Origin: Oscillospiraceae bacterium
GTDB taxonomy: Bacteria > Bacillota > Clostridia > Oscillospirales > CAG-382
Assembly: GCA_015065165.1 (NCBI GenBank)
Contig: SVQU01000006.1
Span: 19,128 to 83,127, forward strand
Direction: 5' to 3'
Length of the DNA stretch: 64,000 nucleotides
In this document: in pieces, positions 22,106 through 30,813 of the stretch
Position numbering within the stretch: position 1 is the first letter of the stretch
Layout of the letters: the number at the start of each line of letters is the position of its first letter
Program-made: the position numbers and the translations under genes
The notes under the pieces: model-generated
Told to the model about the DNA's origin: nothing
Databases searched by the model: none
Seen by the model: the letters and a program-made list of their open reading frames with translations, nothing else

Positions 22106-23137
22106 ATGAGCAAGGCAGATTTGCTTTCTATGTTCCCCGACGAGCTTGGCGAGCTATGTGTTTCGTTGGGACAGCCTAAATACAGAGGTAAACAGATTTT
22201 CGAGGCGTTATATAAAGGCGCGCGGGGATTCGATGGGTTCACTTCCCTGCCAAAAGCTTTTAGAGAAAGGCTTTCAGAGGAAGCGTTTATACCAAACGCA
22301 GAGATTGCCAGAAAGCTGGTTTCTAAAATTGACGGTACTGTTAAATATTTATACCGACTTTACGACGGAGAAACTGTAGAAAGCGTGTTTATGAGATATA
22401 AGCACGGCAATACCATGTGCATTTCTACCCAGGTGGGATGCAGAATGGGTTGTGCCTTTTGCGCCTCTACCAAGGCAGGACTTGTCAGGTCCCTTGCACC
22501 GTCGGAAATGCTTTTGCAGATTCTTGAAGCAGAACGGGATTTGAACGAGCGTGTTTCGAATATCGTGCTTATGGGAATGGGCGAGCCTTTAGATAATTAC
22601 GACAACGTGATTAAATTTTTGAAATTGGTTAATTACGAAAGCGGACTTAACATCGGTTTAAGGCACATTTCCCTTTCAACCTGCGGTCTTGTGGATAAGA
22701 TTGACAGACTTGCCGACGAAGGACTGCCGGTTACGCTTTCTATCTCCTTACACGCCCCAAACGATGAAAAGCGCAAAGAAACCATGCCTATTGCCAACAA
22801 ATACAGCATTTCACAGTTATTAGATGCTTGTAAACGCTTTATTGACAAAACAGGGCGCAGAATTTCTTTTGAATACGCTTTGATTTCGGGGGTTAACGAT
22901 TTACCCGCGGATGCACATCAGTTGGGAAAATTACTTGGCGGTATGCTATGCCACGTGAATTTGATTCCCGTTAACCCTATTAAGGAAAGAAGCTTTCAAA
23001 GCAGCGAAAAAAATGCCATTAAGGCATTTACCGATATACTTGAAACATATAAAATTAACGTAACGGTTCGCCGTAAGCTGGGTGCTGACATCAACGCCTC
23101 TTGCGGACAGTTACGTGCGGAAGAAAATAAAATTTAG
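22106..23137 (+). CDS. rlmN: 23S rRNA (adenine2503-C2)-methyltransferase
   Basis: STQVGCRMGCAFCASTKAGLVRSL radical SAM motif, GMGEPLDNYDNV. Confidence 0.97.
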   Translation: MSKADLLSMFPDELGELCVSLGQPKYRGKQIFEALYKGARGFDGFTSLPKAFRERLSEEAFIPNAEIARKLVSKIDGTVKYLYRLYDGETVESVFMRYKHGNTMCISTQVGCRMGCAFCASTKAGLVRSLAPSEMLLQILEAERDLNERVSNIVLMGMGEPLDNYDNVIKFLKLVNYESGLNIGLRHISLSTCGLVDKIDRLADEGLPVTLSISLHAPNDEKRKETMPIANKYSISQLLDACKRFIDKTGRRISFEYALISGVNDLPADAHQLGKLLGGMLCHVNLIPVNPIKERSFQSSEKNAIKAFTDILETYKINVTVRRKLGADINASCGQLRAEENKI

Positions 23138-23168
23138 TTGAAATTAAGAAGAAAAGGAGGACACGGCT

Positions 23169-23921
23169 TTGAAATACGGCGGAAGAACCGACGTTGGTAT
23201 TAAGCGAAAAAACAATCAGGATAGTTATGCCGTTTTCTCCAAATCGGGATATTTTTGTGCAATAGTTTGCGACGGTATGGGCGGCGCCAACGGCGGTAAC
23301 ATTGCAAGCGGTCTTGCTGTTAAAACCTTTGCTTCTTGTATTAAAAGAGGATTTTCCCTTATGAATCCCGACGATTTTGATGAATTTGAAATTAAGCGTC
23401 TTTTGAAATCGGCGGTTAACGAAACCAATTACACCGTTTATGAAAAATCTCTTTCCTCGCCCGAGCTTGAGGGAATGGGAACGACCTTGGTTGCCGTGAT
23501 CGGTTGTTTATGCGGCACCTTTGCGGTAAACATTGGCGACAGCAGGCTTTATCGTCAGCTGGACGGCATTTTACAGCAGGTTTCCACCGACCATTCCTTT
23601 GTTCAATATCTTATCGACAAAGGAGATTTAAAGCCTGAGGATGCGGCAAACCACCCCAACAAGAACATTATTTTACGCGCTATCGGCGTTAATGAAATGG
23701 TGGAGGGGGATTATTTCAGAATTGACAATTATGACAGACTGTTGCTTTGTACAGACGGTCTTACCAACCACGTAAATGACAAACGGATTGAAAAAATTCT
23801 TTCCGGAGAACATACAGTTAAACCGACCACCCTTAAAATGAGGGCCGATGCGCTTATCAGTGAAGCCAACGACGGCGGCGGTTTTGATAACATCACCGCG
23901 GTTATTGTAGGCGGAGAATGA
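23169..23921 (+). CDS. PP2C-family Ser/Thr phosphatase (Stp)
   Basis: NNQDSYAVF, VCDGMGGANGG, GDSRLYRQ, CTDGLTNHVND. Confidence 0.95.
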   Translation: MKYGGRTDVGIKRKNNQDSYAVFSKSGYFCAIVCDGMGGANGGNIASGLAVKTFASCIKRGFSLMNPDDFDEFEIKRLLKSAVNETNYTVYEKSLSSPELEGMGTTLVAVIGCLCGTFAVNIGDSRLYRQLDGILQQVSTDHSFVQYLIDKGDLKPEDAANHPNKNIILRAIGVNEMVEGDYFRIDNYDRLLLCTDGLTNHVNDKRIEKILSGEHTVKPTTLKMRADALISEANDGGGFDNITAVIVGGE

Positions 23922-23959
23922 TTTGAGTTCGGCTATTCAAACGAAAGGAATGTTTTAGG

Positions 23960-26302
23960 ATGAATAAATACGAAGGCTTTGTAGGAAAAGTCCTTGACGG
24001 AAGATACAAGATATTGGAGCTTGTGGGTTTAGGCGGAATGGCTTGCGTTTTAAAGGCGCAGGACCTTGTTATGAACCGCATTGTTGCAATAAAGATACTT
24101 AACGACGAATATAACGGTAACGAAACTGCGGAAGCAAGATTTATTGACGAATCGAAGGCGGTTGCCATGCTTTCCAACAAAAATATCGTTAGCGTTTATG
24201 ACGTTGCGATTTATCCCGACATTAAGTATATCGTTATGGAATATCTTGACGGTATTACTTTAAGGGAATATTTAGACAACAAGGGCAATATCGATTGGAA
24301 AGAAGCCTGTTTTTACATTTTGCAGATTCTACGCGCTCTTGAGCATGCCCACAGCAAGGGAATTATTCACCGCGACATAAAGCCTCAAAACGTTATGTTG
24401 ATGAAAAACGGTGATATTAAGGTTACCGACTTCGGCATTGCAAAATTGCCCGATTCGGTTGCCGAGGAAAAGGACGAAAAGGCTGTCGGTACGGTTTATT
24501 ATATCTCGCCCGAGCAGGCATGCGGAAAGGATACCGATTATTATTCCGACCTTTATTCCGTTGGTATTATGCTTTACGAAGCAGTTACGGGTACACTTCC
24601 CTTCACTGCCGAAACGCCTATGGAAATCGCGATGATGCAGGTTAACGATACGCCTGTTCATCCCCGTGATATTGTTATTGATATCCCCGTTGGTGTTGCG
24701 CAGATTATTTTGAAGGCTATGGAAAAATCTCCTGAGGAACGCTTCCAATCGGCGCACACAATGGCAAAGGCTATCGAATGGGTTTTGAGATATCCCGACG
24801 TTATTTTTGCTATGACGCCTGCGGGCGAAGAAGAAAACCCCGTTAGCAACAGCAGTGTGGTTTCTATCGATATGATTTCCACCGCAGAGCTTGAACCCTT
24901 TGAAAGTGAAGACCTTGCGGAATCCTTGGGCAAGCCTAAGGACCCTATCCCCACCAAAAAGGAAATTACGGGCAAGAAAAAAGCCAATACAAACAAAAAG
25001 AAGAAAAAGAAAAAGCAAAAGAGAAGCACCTCGATGTTCCCGATTATTTTCGGTATTGTTTCGGCTTTTTTGATTATTTTGGTGTTGGTTGTCTTTACCT
25101 ACATTATGAACCTTCCCGGCGAGGGTTCGTTGATTGACAGATTTGTTAACCATTTCTTCTCACCTGCGAGCAGCAGCAGTAGCGAAGCAGTTTTCCCCAA
25201 TTTGGTTGGTGAAAGCTATACCGTTGACCTTAAGACCAATCTTTTGAACGGTAAAGGCTACGGCGCGAAATTTGTTATTGACGAAAAGATTGTTGAATAC
25301 GTAAGCAACGAGGATTACGAAAACAACGTTATTGTGGAAACCGAGCCAAAATATGGTGATATCGGTAAAATCGGCGCAGACGGCAAGCTTCATTTTACAC
25401 AGGTGCTGGTTAACCGTCTTGACCAGGTTGAGTTGCCTTACCTTGGCGGTTTTTCCAAGAGCGAGGCGAAAACCGCGCTTTTATCACTTGGTTTCCCCAG
25501 TGAAAATATTGTTTTCGTGGAAAGCGGTGATTGCGACAACCCGTTCTATGAAAACGAACAGGTTATAGGCACAGAGCCCAAGCAAGGCACGAAGGTTAAG
25601 GTTAGCGAAACCGTTAACATTATCGTTTTCAACCGTGCCGCAACCGAAACCACCGACTCGATGCCCAACCTTATCGGCAGAACAAAGGAAGATGCTTTGA
25701 AATTTGCCGAGGTTTATGCTAAATTCAAGGTTGTTTTTGAAGAACAGCCTATGGCAGACGGAAACTTTACAGTTATTCAGCAAAGCATTCCCGAGGGCGA
25801 AAAACACCCCTTGGGTACTGAGGTTATCGTTACCATAAGCGTTCCCCCTGCCCTTATGCCCGACTTTATGAATATGACCGCAACCGAGGTTGCCACAACA
25901 ATTAACACGGGCAACGGAAGCAAGCCGTTGAATATTTCGGCTTCGGGGTTGTATTTTAGTATGGACGTATCGATGAAGAGCATTATTGAAAGCGAAATTT
26001 CCAGCGCATCCAATACAAACGACGTTGTTTCGCTTTTGATAATTTACGGCGCAAACCAGTTGATAACCTATGATGAAAACTGCCACGTATATTACCAGAG
26101 CGTTGAACCGCAAACCGAAATTTCTACCGACGGAGTTCAGCCTGTAGACCTTGTATTTATTAAGTTTATCGGCGAAGAATTAAACCCTCCCGAGGGCGAA
26201 GTTCCCGAGGGTGAAACACCCGAAGGCGAAGCACCCGAAGGTGAAGTTCCCGAGGGTGAAACCCCTGACGCAGAAACACCCGTTGACGGAGGCGCGGCTT
26301 GA
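23960..26302 (+). CDS. prkC: PASTA-domain Ser/Thr protein kinase (PrkC/Stk family)
   Basis: Kinase HRDIKPQNVMLMKNGDIKVTDFGIA; Lys-rich juxtamembrane stretch, one TM, extracellular PASTA-like repeats, C-terminal PEGEx repeats. Confidence 0.96.
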   Translation: MNKYEGFVGKVLDGRYKILELVGLGGMACVLKAQDLVMNRIVAIKILNDEYNGNETAEARFIDESKAVAMLSNKNIVSVYDVAIYPDIKYIVMEYLDGITLREYLDNKGNIDWKEACFYILQILRALEHAHSKGIIHRDIKPQNVMLMKNGDIKVTDFGIAKLPDSVAEEKDEKAVGTVYYISPEQACGKDTDYYSDLYSVGIMLYEAVTGTLPFTAETPMEIAMMQVNDTPVHPRDIVIDIPVGVAQIILKAMEKSPEERFQSAHTMAKAIEWVLRYPDVIFAMTPAGEEENPVSNSSVVSIDMISTAELEPFESEDLAESLGKPKDPIPTKKEITGKKKANTNKKKKKKKQKRSTSMFPIIFGIVSAFLIILVLVVFTYIMNLPGEGSLIDRFVNHFFSPASSSSSEAVFPNLVGESYTVDLKTNLLNGKGYGAKFVIDEKIVEYVSNEDYENNVIVETEPKYGDIGKIGADGKLHFTQVLVNRLDQVELPYLGGFSKSEAKTALLSLGFPSENIVFVESGDCDNPFYENEQVIGTEPKQGTKVKVSETVNIIVFNRAATETTDSMPNLIGRTKEDALKFAEVYAKFKVVFEEQPMADGNFTVIQQSIPEGEKHPLGTEVIVTISVPPALMPDFMNMTATEVATTINTGNGSKPLNISASGLYFSMDVSMKSIIESEISSASNTNDVVSLLIIYGANQLITYDENCHVYYQSVEPQTEISTDGVQPVDLVFIKFIGEELNPPEGEVPEGETPEGEAPEGEVPEGETPDAETPVDGGAA
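26189..26278 (+). repeat. 15-bp tandem repeat encoding PEGE(V/T/A), 6 units
   Basis: PEGEV-PEGET-PEGEA-PEGEV-PEGET-PDAET at the C-terminus of the kinase ORF. Confidence 0.9.
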
Positions 26303-27186
26303 GCATTATTGAAAAGGAAGGGCTTGTGCTCTCTGCCTCGAACGGATTTTATAGTTTGGAATGCGACGGAAGCAAATATATTTGCCGTTGCGGAACCAAG
26401 ATTCGCAAAACCGACGGACGGATTCTTGCGGGCGACAGAGTTATTTTTAGAGATAACGGCGACGGAAAGGGTTTTATCGTTTCGTTAGTGCCCCGCAGGA
26501 ATTCACTTGTTCGCCCACCTGTTGCCAACATTGATTTATTGGCGATGGTGGTTGCACCCAAGGACCCGATGCCTTATTTATACAACATCGATTTATTAAC
26601 GGTTATTGCCACAAAATACAACATTGAATGTGCGGTTATTATCACAAAGAGCGACCTTGAGGATTGCTCGGAGATTCGCAGAATTTATGAAAAAACCCCG
26701 TTTAAGGTTGTGGAAACAAGCTCGAGGATGGGTTTGGGGGCAGATAACGTTAAGGAATTGCTTAAGGGCAAGGTTTGTGTTTTGTGCGGTGCTTCGGGGG
26801 TTGGTAAATCCACCTTGATTAACACTGTTTTTCCTCACCTTGACCTTGAAACGGGCGAGCTTTCGGAAAAAATTTCCCGCGGTAAGAACACAACTAGAGT
26901 TACAGAGCTGTTCCCTTTAGGTGATAACACTTATCTTGCGGACACCCCCGGTTTCAGCGCAGTAAACACCGAGCTTTATTGTGCAATTGAACACGGCGAG
27001 CTTTATACCCTATTTCCCGAATTTGCGGAATATACCGCCGATTGCAGGTATACGGATTGCACCCACACCAAGGAAACCGAATGCGGTGTGGCGAAAGCTG
27101 TTGAAAAGGGTTTGATTTCGTCGGAACGGCAGGAAAGCTATAAAAAGCTTTATACCGAATTGAAAAATATAAACAGATATAAATAA
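26299..27186 (+). CDS. rsgA: Ribosome small subunit-dependent GTPase A
   Basis: OB-fold N-terminus, GASGVGKSTLINT, DTPGFSAV, C-terminal Cys/His zinc site; apparent TTG start overlapping the prkC stop. Confidence 0.95.
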   Translation: MSIIEKEGLVLSASNGFYSLECDGSKYICRCGTKIRKTDGRILAGDRVIFRDNGDGKGFIVSLVPRRNSLVRPPVANIDLLAMVVAPKDPMPYLYNIDLLTVIATKYNIECAVIITKSDLEDCSEIRRIYEKTPFKVVETSSRMGLGADNVKELLKGKVCVLCGASGVGKSTLINTVFPHLDLETGELSEKISRGKNTTRVTELFPLGDNTYLADTPGFSAVNTELYCAIEHGELYTLFPEFAEYTADCRYTDCTHTKETECGVAKAVEKGLISSERQESYKKLYTELKNINRYK

Positions 27187-27199
27187 TTAGGAGGACTAT

Positions 27200-27895
27200 A
27201 TGTTTATAGGCTTTTATTCATTAGCCAACAGCATTACTTTGTTCGGCTTGGCTTTATCTCTTACATCTTGTTTTCTTGCGGCAGGCGGTAATTTTAAGTT
27301 TGCCGTATACCTTATGTTTTTAGCGTGTATTTGCGATATGTGCGACGGTACGATTGCAAGAAACAGCAAGGAACGCACAAAGCCCGAAAGTTTTTACGGT
27401 ATTCAGCTTGACAGCCTTTGCGACATTGTAAGCTTTGGCGTTACACCCTGTTTTGTGGCTTATTCCTTTGGTTTTAAAGGCGTTTTGGACGTTATCATTT
27501 ATTTGATTTTCGTTATTTGCGGTGTTACAAGATTGGCTTATTTCAACACGCTTGCCAACTTCAAGCCTCAAAACGGTAAAAAGACCTTTAAGGGCGTGCC
27601 GATTCCTATGTCGGTGTTTGTGGTAACCTTTTTGTTTATGCTTACAACCTTTATTCCCGCAAGTGTTTGCGTTTGGTTGTTCAGGCTTGGTTATCTCGCC
27701 GTTGCGATTTCTTTCGTACTTAACGTAACCGTTAATAAGCCCGACAAGAAAAAGGCTTTGATTTTGATTGCTATTGAAATTATTATGCTGCTTGTTTTGG
27801 TTATTGCGCCTGCTTGCAAGACTCCCGAGAATGCAGTGGTAACCGATGCGGAAACCGAGGTTAGCGAAACGGTTTCGGACGGCGAAAGCGAATAA
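27200..27895 (+). CDS. pssA: CDP-diacylglycerol--serine O-phosphatidyltransferase
   Basis: CDMCDGTIARNSKERTKPESFYGIQLDSLCDIVSFGVTP, CDP-alcohol phosphatidyltransferase motif. Confidence 0.9.
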   Translation: MFIGFYSLANSITLFGLALSLTSCFLAAGGNFKFAVYLMFLACICDMCDGTIARNSKERTKPESFYGIQLDSLCDIVSFGVTPCFVAYSFGFKGVLDVIIYLIFVICGVTRLAYFNTLANFKPQNGKKTFKGVPIPMSVFVVTFLFMLTTFIPASVCVWLFRLGYLAVAISFVLNVTVNKPDKKKALILIAIEIIMLLVLVIAPACKTPENAVVTDAETEVSETVSDGESE

Positions 27896-27902
27896 GGACG
27901 AT

Positions 27903-27933
27903 AAAAACCACGATGAAATTCATCGTGGTTTTT
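27903..27933 (+). terminator. Rho-independent terminator after pssA
   Basis: AAAAACCACGATGAA-A-TTCATCGTGGTTTTT. Confidence 0.8.
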
Positions 27934-27942
27934 CTTATACAC

Positions 27943-28008
27943 GGTGCGTCGGGGACGCCGCACCCTACGAAAATAGAATTGCGGTGCGTCGGGGACGCCG
28001 CACCCTAC
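27943..28008. repeat. Two copies of palindromic unit GGTGCG-TCGGGGACGC-CGCACC-CTAC (27943-27968 and 27983-28008)
   Basis: Identical units 40 bp apart in an intergenic region; same core as units near 60.7-61.1 kb. Confidence 0.9.
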
Positions 28009-28027
28009 GATAGTATGATACAGACGA

Positions 28028-28062
28028 ACAAAACACCGAGGGTTTAACCCTCGGTGTTTTGT
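28028..28062. terminator. Probable bidirectional terminator between convergent pssA and the dockerin gene
   Basis: ACAAAACACCGAGGGTT-T-AACCCTCGGTGTTTTGT perfect inverted repeat. Confidence 0.75.
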
Positions 28063-28143
28063 GTTTTGTTCGTTGTGAAAAGACTGAAAAATGCAATACG
28101 TATTGTCTTTGTTTTTAATGGTTATCAGACAAGTCTTGTAAAT

Positions 28144-28848
28144 TTATTCTTCAACAGTGAAAAGGTCGAAGTAAGCACGCTTCATAAGTGCGCTGTCAAC
28201 AGCATCGATTTCGAGGTTGTTGTTAAGGTCGCCCTTGTTGCAATACATATCTGCTTCGTTATAGGTGCCGAAGTAAGCGCGCTTAACGGTGATATAGTCC
28301 ATTGTGTCGAAAACGTTGTCGAAGTTAACATCGCAGGGGACTTCTTCGATAGTAGCATCAATGCTACCTACTTCTGCAAGGTGAGGATTAAGAATAAAAT
28401 CGTATTCTGCAAATGCCGCTTTTGCTTCGTCAATTGTATAAAAATCGGTGGTTATGATGGTGTAAATTTGATTTTTGGGACCGTTTCTGAGCCATACTTT
28501 AAGCAAATCTTCAGATAAGGTATCTTCGAAGCAGGTGATTCTGAGAATTTCAACGCCGTAGAAATCCTTAGCTTCGCCGATTTTATATGCGGAGATATCA
28601 AGTTTTTCTTCTGTTTCAAATCTAATCATATAAGGAACACATCTGTTGCCGTCGAGATAGCGGTCGGGAACTAACCAGCCATCTTTGAGGCGATATTCAA
28701 GAGTATATCCGTTTTCCTTGGCGGTTTCTTCGTTGAGCATTAATTCAAAACCCTCTTCATCAACAACCATTTGCATTTTAGCATTTGCCGTGATACAGCA
28801 AGCCGTAAGCATAATAAGCGCGCATAATAAAGCAATAATCTTTTTCAT
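28144..28848 (-). CDS. Secreted protein with C-terminal type I dockerin repeats
   Basis: Signal peptide MKKIIALLCALIMLTACCITANA; paired calcium-loop repeats CDVNFDNVFDTMDYITVKRAYFG and GDLNNNLEIDAVDSALMKRAYF. Confidence 0.85.
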   Translation of the reverse strand: MKKIIALLCALIMLTACCITANAKMQMVVDEEGFELMLNEETAKENGYTLEYRLKDGWLVPDRYLDGNRCVPYMIRFETEEKLDISAYKIGEAKDFYGVEILRITCFEDTLSEDLLKVWLRNGPKNQIYTIITTDFYTIDEAKAAFAEYDFILNPHLAEVGSIDATIEEVPCDVNFDNVFDTMDYITVKRAYFGTYNEADMYCNKGDLNNNLEIDAVDSALMKRAYFDLFTVEE

Positions 28849-28964
28849 AATTAAATTCCTTTCTTAATTTGAATTTTTGTTTGGGTGATGCGCTTTTATG
28901 ATTTTCTGCGGGTAAACGCAGTAATCATTTAAAAATGTGTTTTGGGTTTTATTTCCCTGTTCAC

Positions 28965-28998
28965 TATAAATATGTCGTTACAATTGGCATTGTCTATT
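28965..28998 (-). promoter_or_regulatory. Shared 34-bp upstream motif, copy A (dockerin gene)
   Basis: Plus-strand TATAAATATGTCGTTACAATTGGCATTGTCTATT; see copies at 29926 and 30583. Confidence 0.7.
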
Positions 28999-29032
28999 CG
29001 TATTGGGAATTTTTTTAATTTTTTTAATTTTT

Positions 29033-29908
29033 TTAATCTTCAAGCACTTTTAAATTATCAATAATTAAAATTAAATCATCATAATTTCCAGCTTGTATAG
29101 AATAATAATCCCCGTTATAATAACTAAGTGCACGATAACTGTCATTTCTTTGATAAACGTGATATTTTACTCCGTTCACCTCATAAAAATCGTCGTGTTG
29201 CGCCCATTTATCCTCATTTGGGGCATTTCTCTCTATACCTATTTGTATGTCTTTGTCGTTGGTTAATATAAAGATATGATCTGTTCCACGTTCACTTTTA
29301 TCTGATGATATCATATCTATGGTAACATTTTCGGGGAATTTTGTAGGGTATAGAATATCCCAGTTTTTTTCTTCTCTTATTTCTTCTAAAGAAGAATAAT
29401 ATTTAACTTCACTAGCATGATAAAAGGTAAAGCCCTCGATATCTTTTCTTGCGCCGTCTTCCTGCGAGATTATTTTGCGAATTTCTTCGGAGATATTCAC
29501 CCCATAGGCGCTTGCAACGCCAACGGTTGTTGCGGATAAAATTAAAAATACCGCGGCAATTATGGCAATGTGCTTTAGCGAGAAGCGTCTTTGCTTTTGG
29601 GTGTGTTTGGGTTGGGTTTGGTGGGGATTGATAACTTCGACGTGATCTTTAAGAGTTTTATCAACAAGAGAAGCAAAGTCGAGTGTGGTTTTGAGAGTTT
29701 CGGTTTCGTAATTCTCTTTAGCGGTGAGAAGCTCTGAACAACAGGTTATAAGCTCCATATCGCCGCTGCCATGGCAGAGCAATTCGGTTTCGTAAGCCAA
29801 AAGCTGTTCTAACGCGGTGGTGCTTAGAGATTGGAGAGTTAGAACGTTTTTGGTTAACTGCTCTCTAAGTTCTTGGGCGGTCAGATTATCATAATTGATT
29901 TTATCCAC
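29033..29908 (-). CDS. Membrane-anchored anti-sigma-factor-like protein with extracellular DUF4367-like domain
   Basis: Cytosolic N-terminus, single TM (HIAIIAAVFLILSATTVGVASAYG), extracellular C-terminus; immediately downstream of the sigma gene; GTG start after AGGAGG. Confidence 0.7.
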   Translation of the reverse strand: MDKINYDNLTAQELREQLTKNVLTLQSLSTTALEQLLAYETELLCHGSGDMELITCCSELLTAKENYETETLKTTLDFASLVDKTLKDHVEVINPHQTQPKHTQKQRRFSLKHIAIIAAVFLILSATTVGVASAYGVNISEEIRKIISQEDGARKDIEGFTFYHASEVKYYSSLEEIREEKNWDILYPTKFPENVTIDMISSDKSERGTDHIFILTNDKDIQIGIERNAPNEDKWAQHDDFYEVNGVKYHVYQRNDSYRALSYYNGDYYSIQAGNYDDLILIIDNLKVLED

Positions 29909-29925
29909 TTTTTTACCTCCTTCGT

Positions 29926-29959
29926 TATAAATATGTTATAAAAGGTCAACCTGTCTATT
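29926..29959 (-). promoter_or_regulatory. Shared 34-bp upstream motif, copy C (anti-sigma-like gene)
   Basis: Plus-strand TATAAATATGTTATAAAAGGTCAACCTGTCTATT. Confidence 0.65.
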
Positions 29960-29965
29960 TTGATT

Positions 29966-30520
29966 TTAAAAATCACAGGAATTAATTGCGTTTTTTATTT
30001 TATTCTTTAGAGTTATGCTTATTGTTCTAACGGTGCTGGCGCTTATATTTAGTTTTTCGGCGACCTGTTTTGAGGTTAGTTTTTCTATATAAATAAGGTT
30101 ATAAATTTCTCGTTCGTGGGGTGTTAGGATATTTAACAGTTTTTCTATACTGTTATTTTCCAGCCAGACTTTAAAAATAACTTCCTCATAGCCCATTTCT
30201 TCACAAGGCGAATCCGAAACCTCTTGTTCGGCGGTATTATTGGTTTTGGTGGCAATTTTTCTTGCCATATTTATCGCCGCGTTACGGGCGGCAACCACAA
30301 CCCAAGCGTTTGGGTTTTCGTGGGTTTCCAAAACAGCGATTTTTTGGCAGGCGATAAGACAAACGTCGCCAAAACAATCGTCGCCGTGTTGATAATAATT
30401 ATCCTGCAGGACAGATTTTATCTGCGCTTTTATGATAAATTCGTTTTTTATAATTAGGTTTTTGACAAATTCCGCCTGTTGGGGGGTGAGTTTAATTGAA
30501 TTATCATCAACTTTTTTCAA
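29966..30520 (-). CDS. ECF-type sigma-70 family RNA polymerase sigma factor
   Basis: Region 2-like AWVVVAARNAAINMARK and region 4 LLNILTPHEREIYNLIYIEKLTSKQVAEKLNISASTVRTISITLKNKI; TTG start after AGGAGG. Confidence 0.88.
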   Translation of the reverse strand: MKKVDDNSIKLTPQQAEFVKNLIIKNEFIIKAQIKSVLQDNYYQHGDDCFGDVCLIACQKIAVLETHENPNAWVVVAARNAAINMARKIATKTNNTAEQEVSDSPCEEMGYEEVIFKVWLENNSIEKLLNILTPHEREIYNLIYIEKLTSKQVAEKLNISASTVRTISITLKNKIKNAINSCDF

Positions 30521-30582
30521 GGTTTCGCCTCCTTTCTATGGGTTTATAGGTGGGGTTTGGTATAAATTGAAACTTTTTACAT

Positions 30583-30616
30583 ATTATATATGTCGTTAAA
30601 ACGTGTATTGTCTATT
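30583..30616 (-). promoter_or_regulatory. Shared 34-bp upstream motif, copy B (sigma gene)
   Basis: Plus-strand ATTATATATGTCGTTAAAACGTGTATTGTCTATT. Confidence 0.7.
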
Positions 30617-30772
30617 GGGGGTTGAAAATTTTTGCGATTTTTTTATTTTTTGGTTTATTTTTTAATTTTCGTTAGAAAATCCCTCGGTTGGTTTTGCGGT
30701 ACGTCAGGGATGCAATCACACCCCAAAAATCTGCGATTTTCGGGGACCACGTTTGTCGCAGACGGAAATAAA

Positions 30773-30804
30773 AAACCCAAGTTATGCAAAAATAACTTGG
30801 GTTT
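30773..30804 (-). terminator. Rho-independent terminator of the M23 peptidase gene
   Basis: AAACCCAAGTTAT-GCAAAA-ATAACTTGGGTTT adjacent to the stop. Confidence 0.7.
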
Positions 30805-30813
30805 AATTATTAT

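Noticed and set aside
30690-30750. GCGGTACGTCAGGGATGCAATCAC as another CTAC-type palindrome unit
   Set aside because: Only a loose match to the core and no CTAC suffix or complementary arms.
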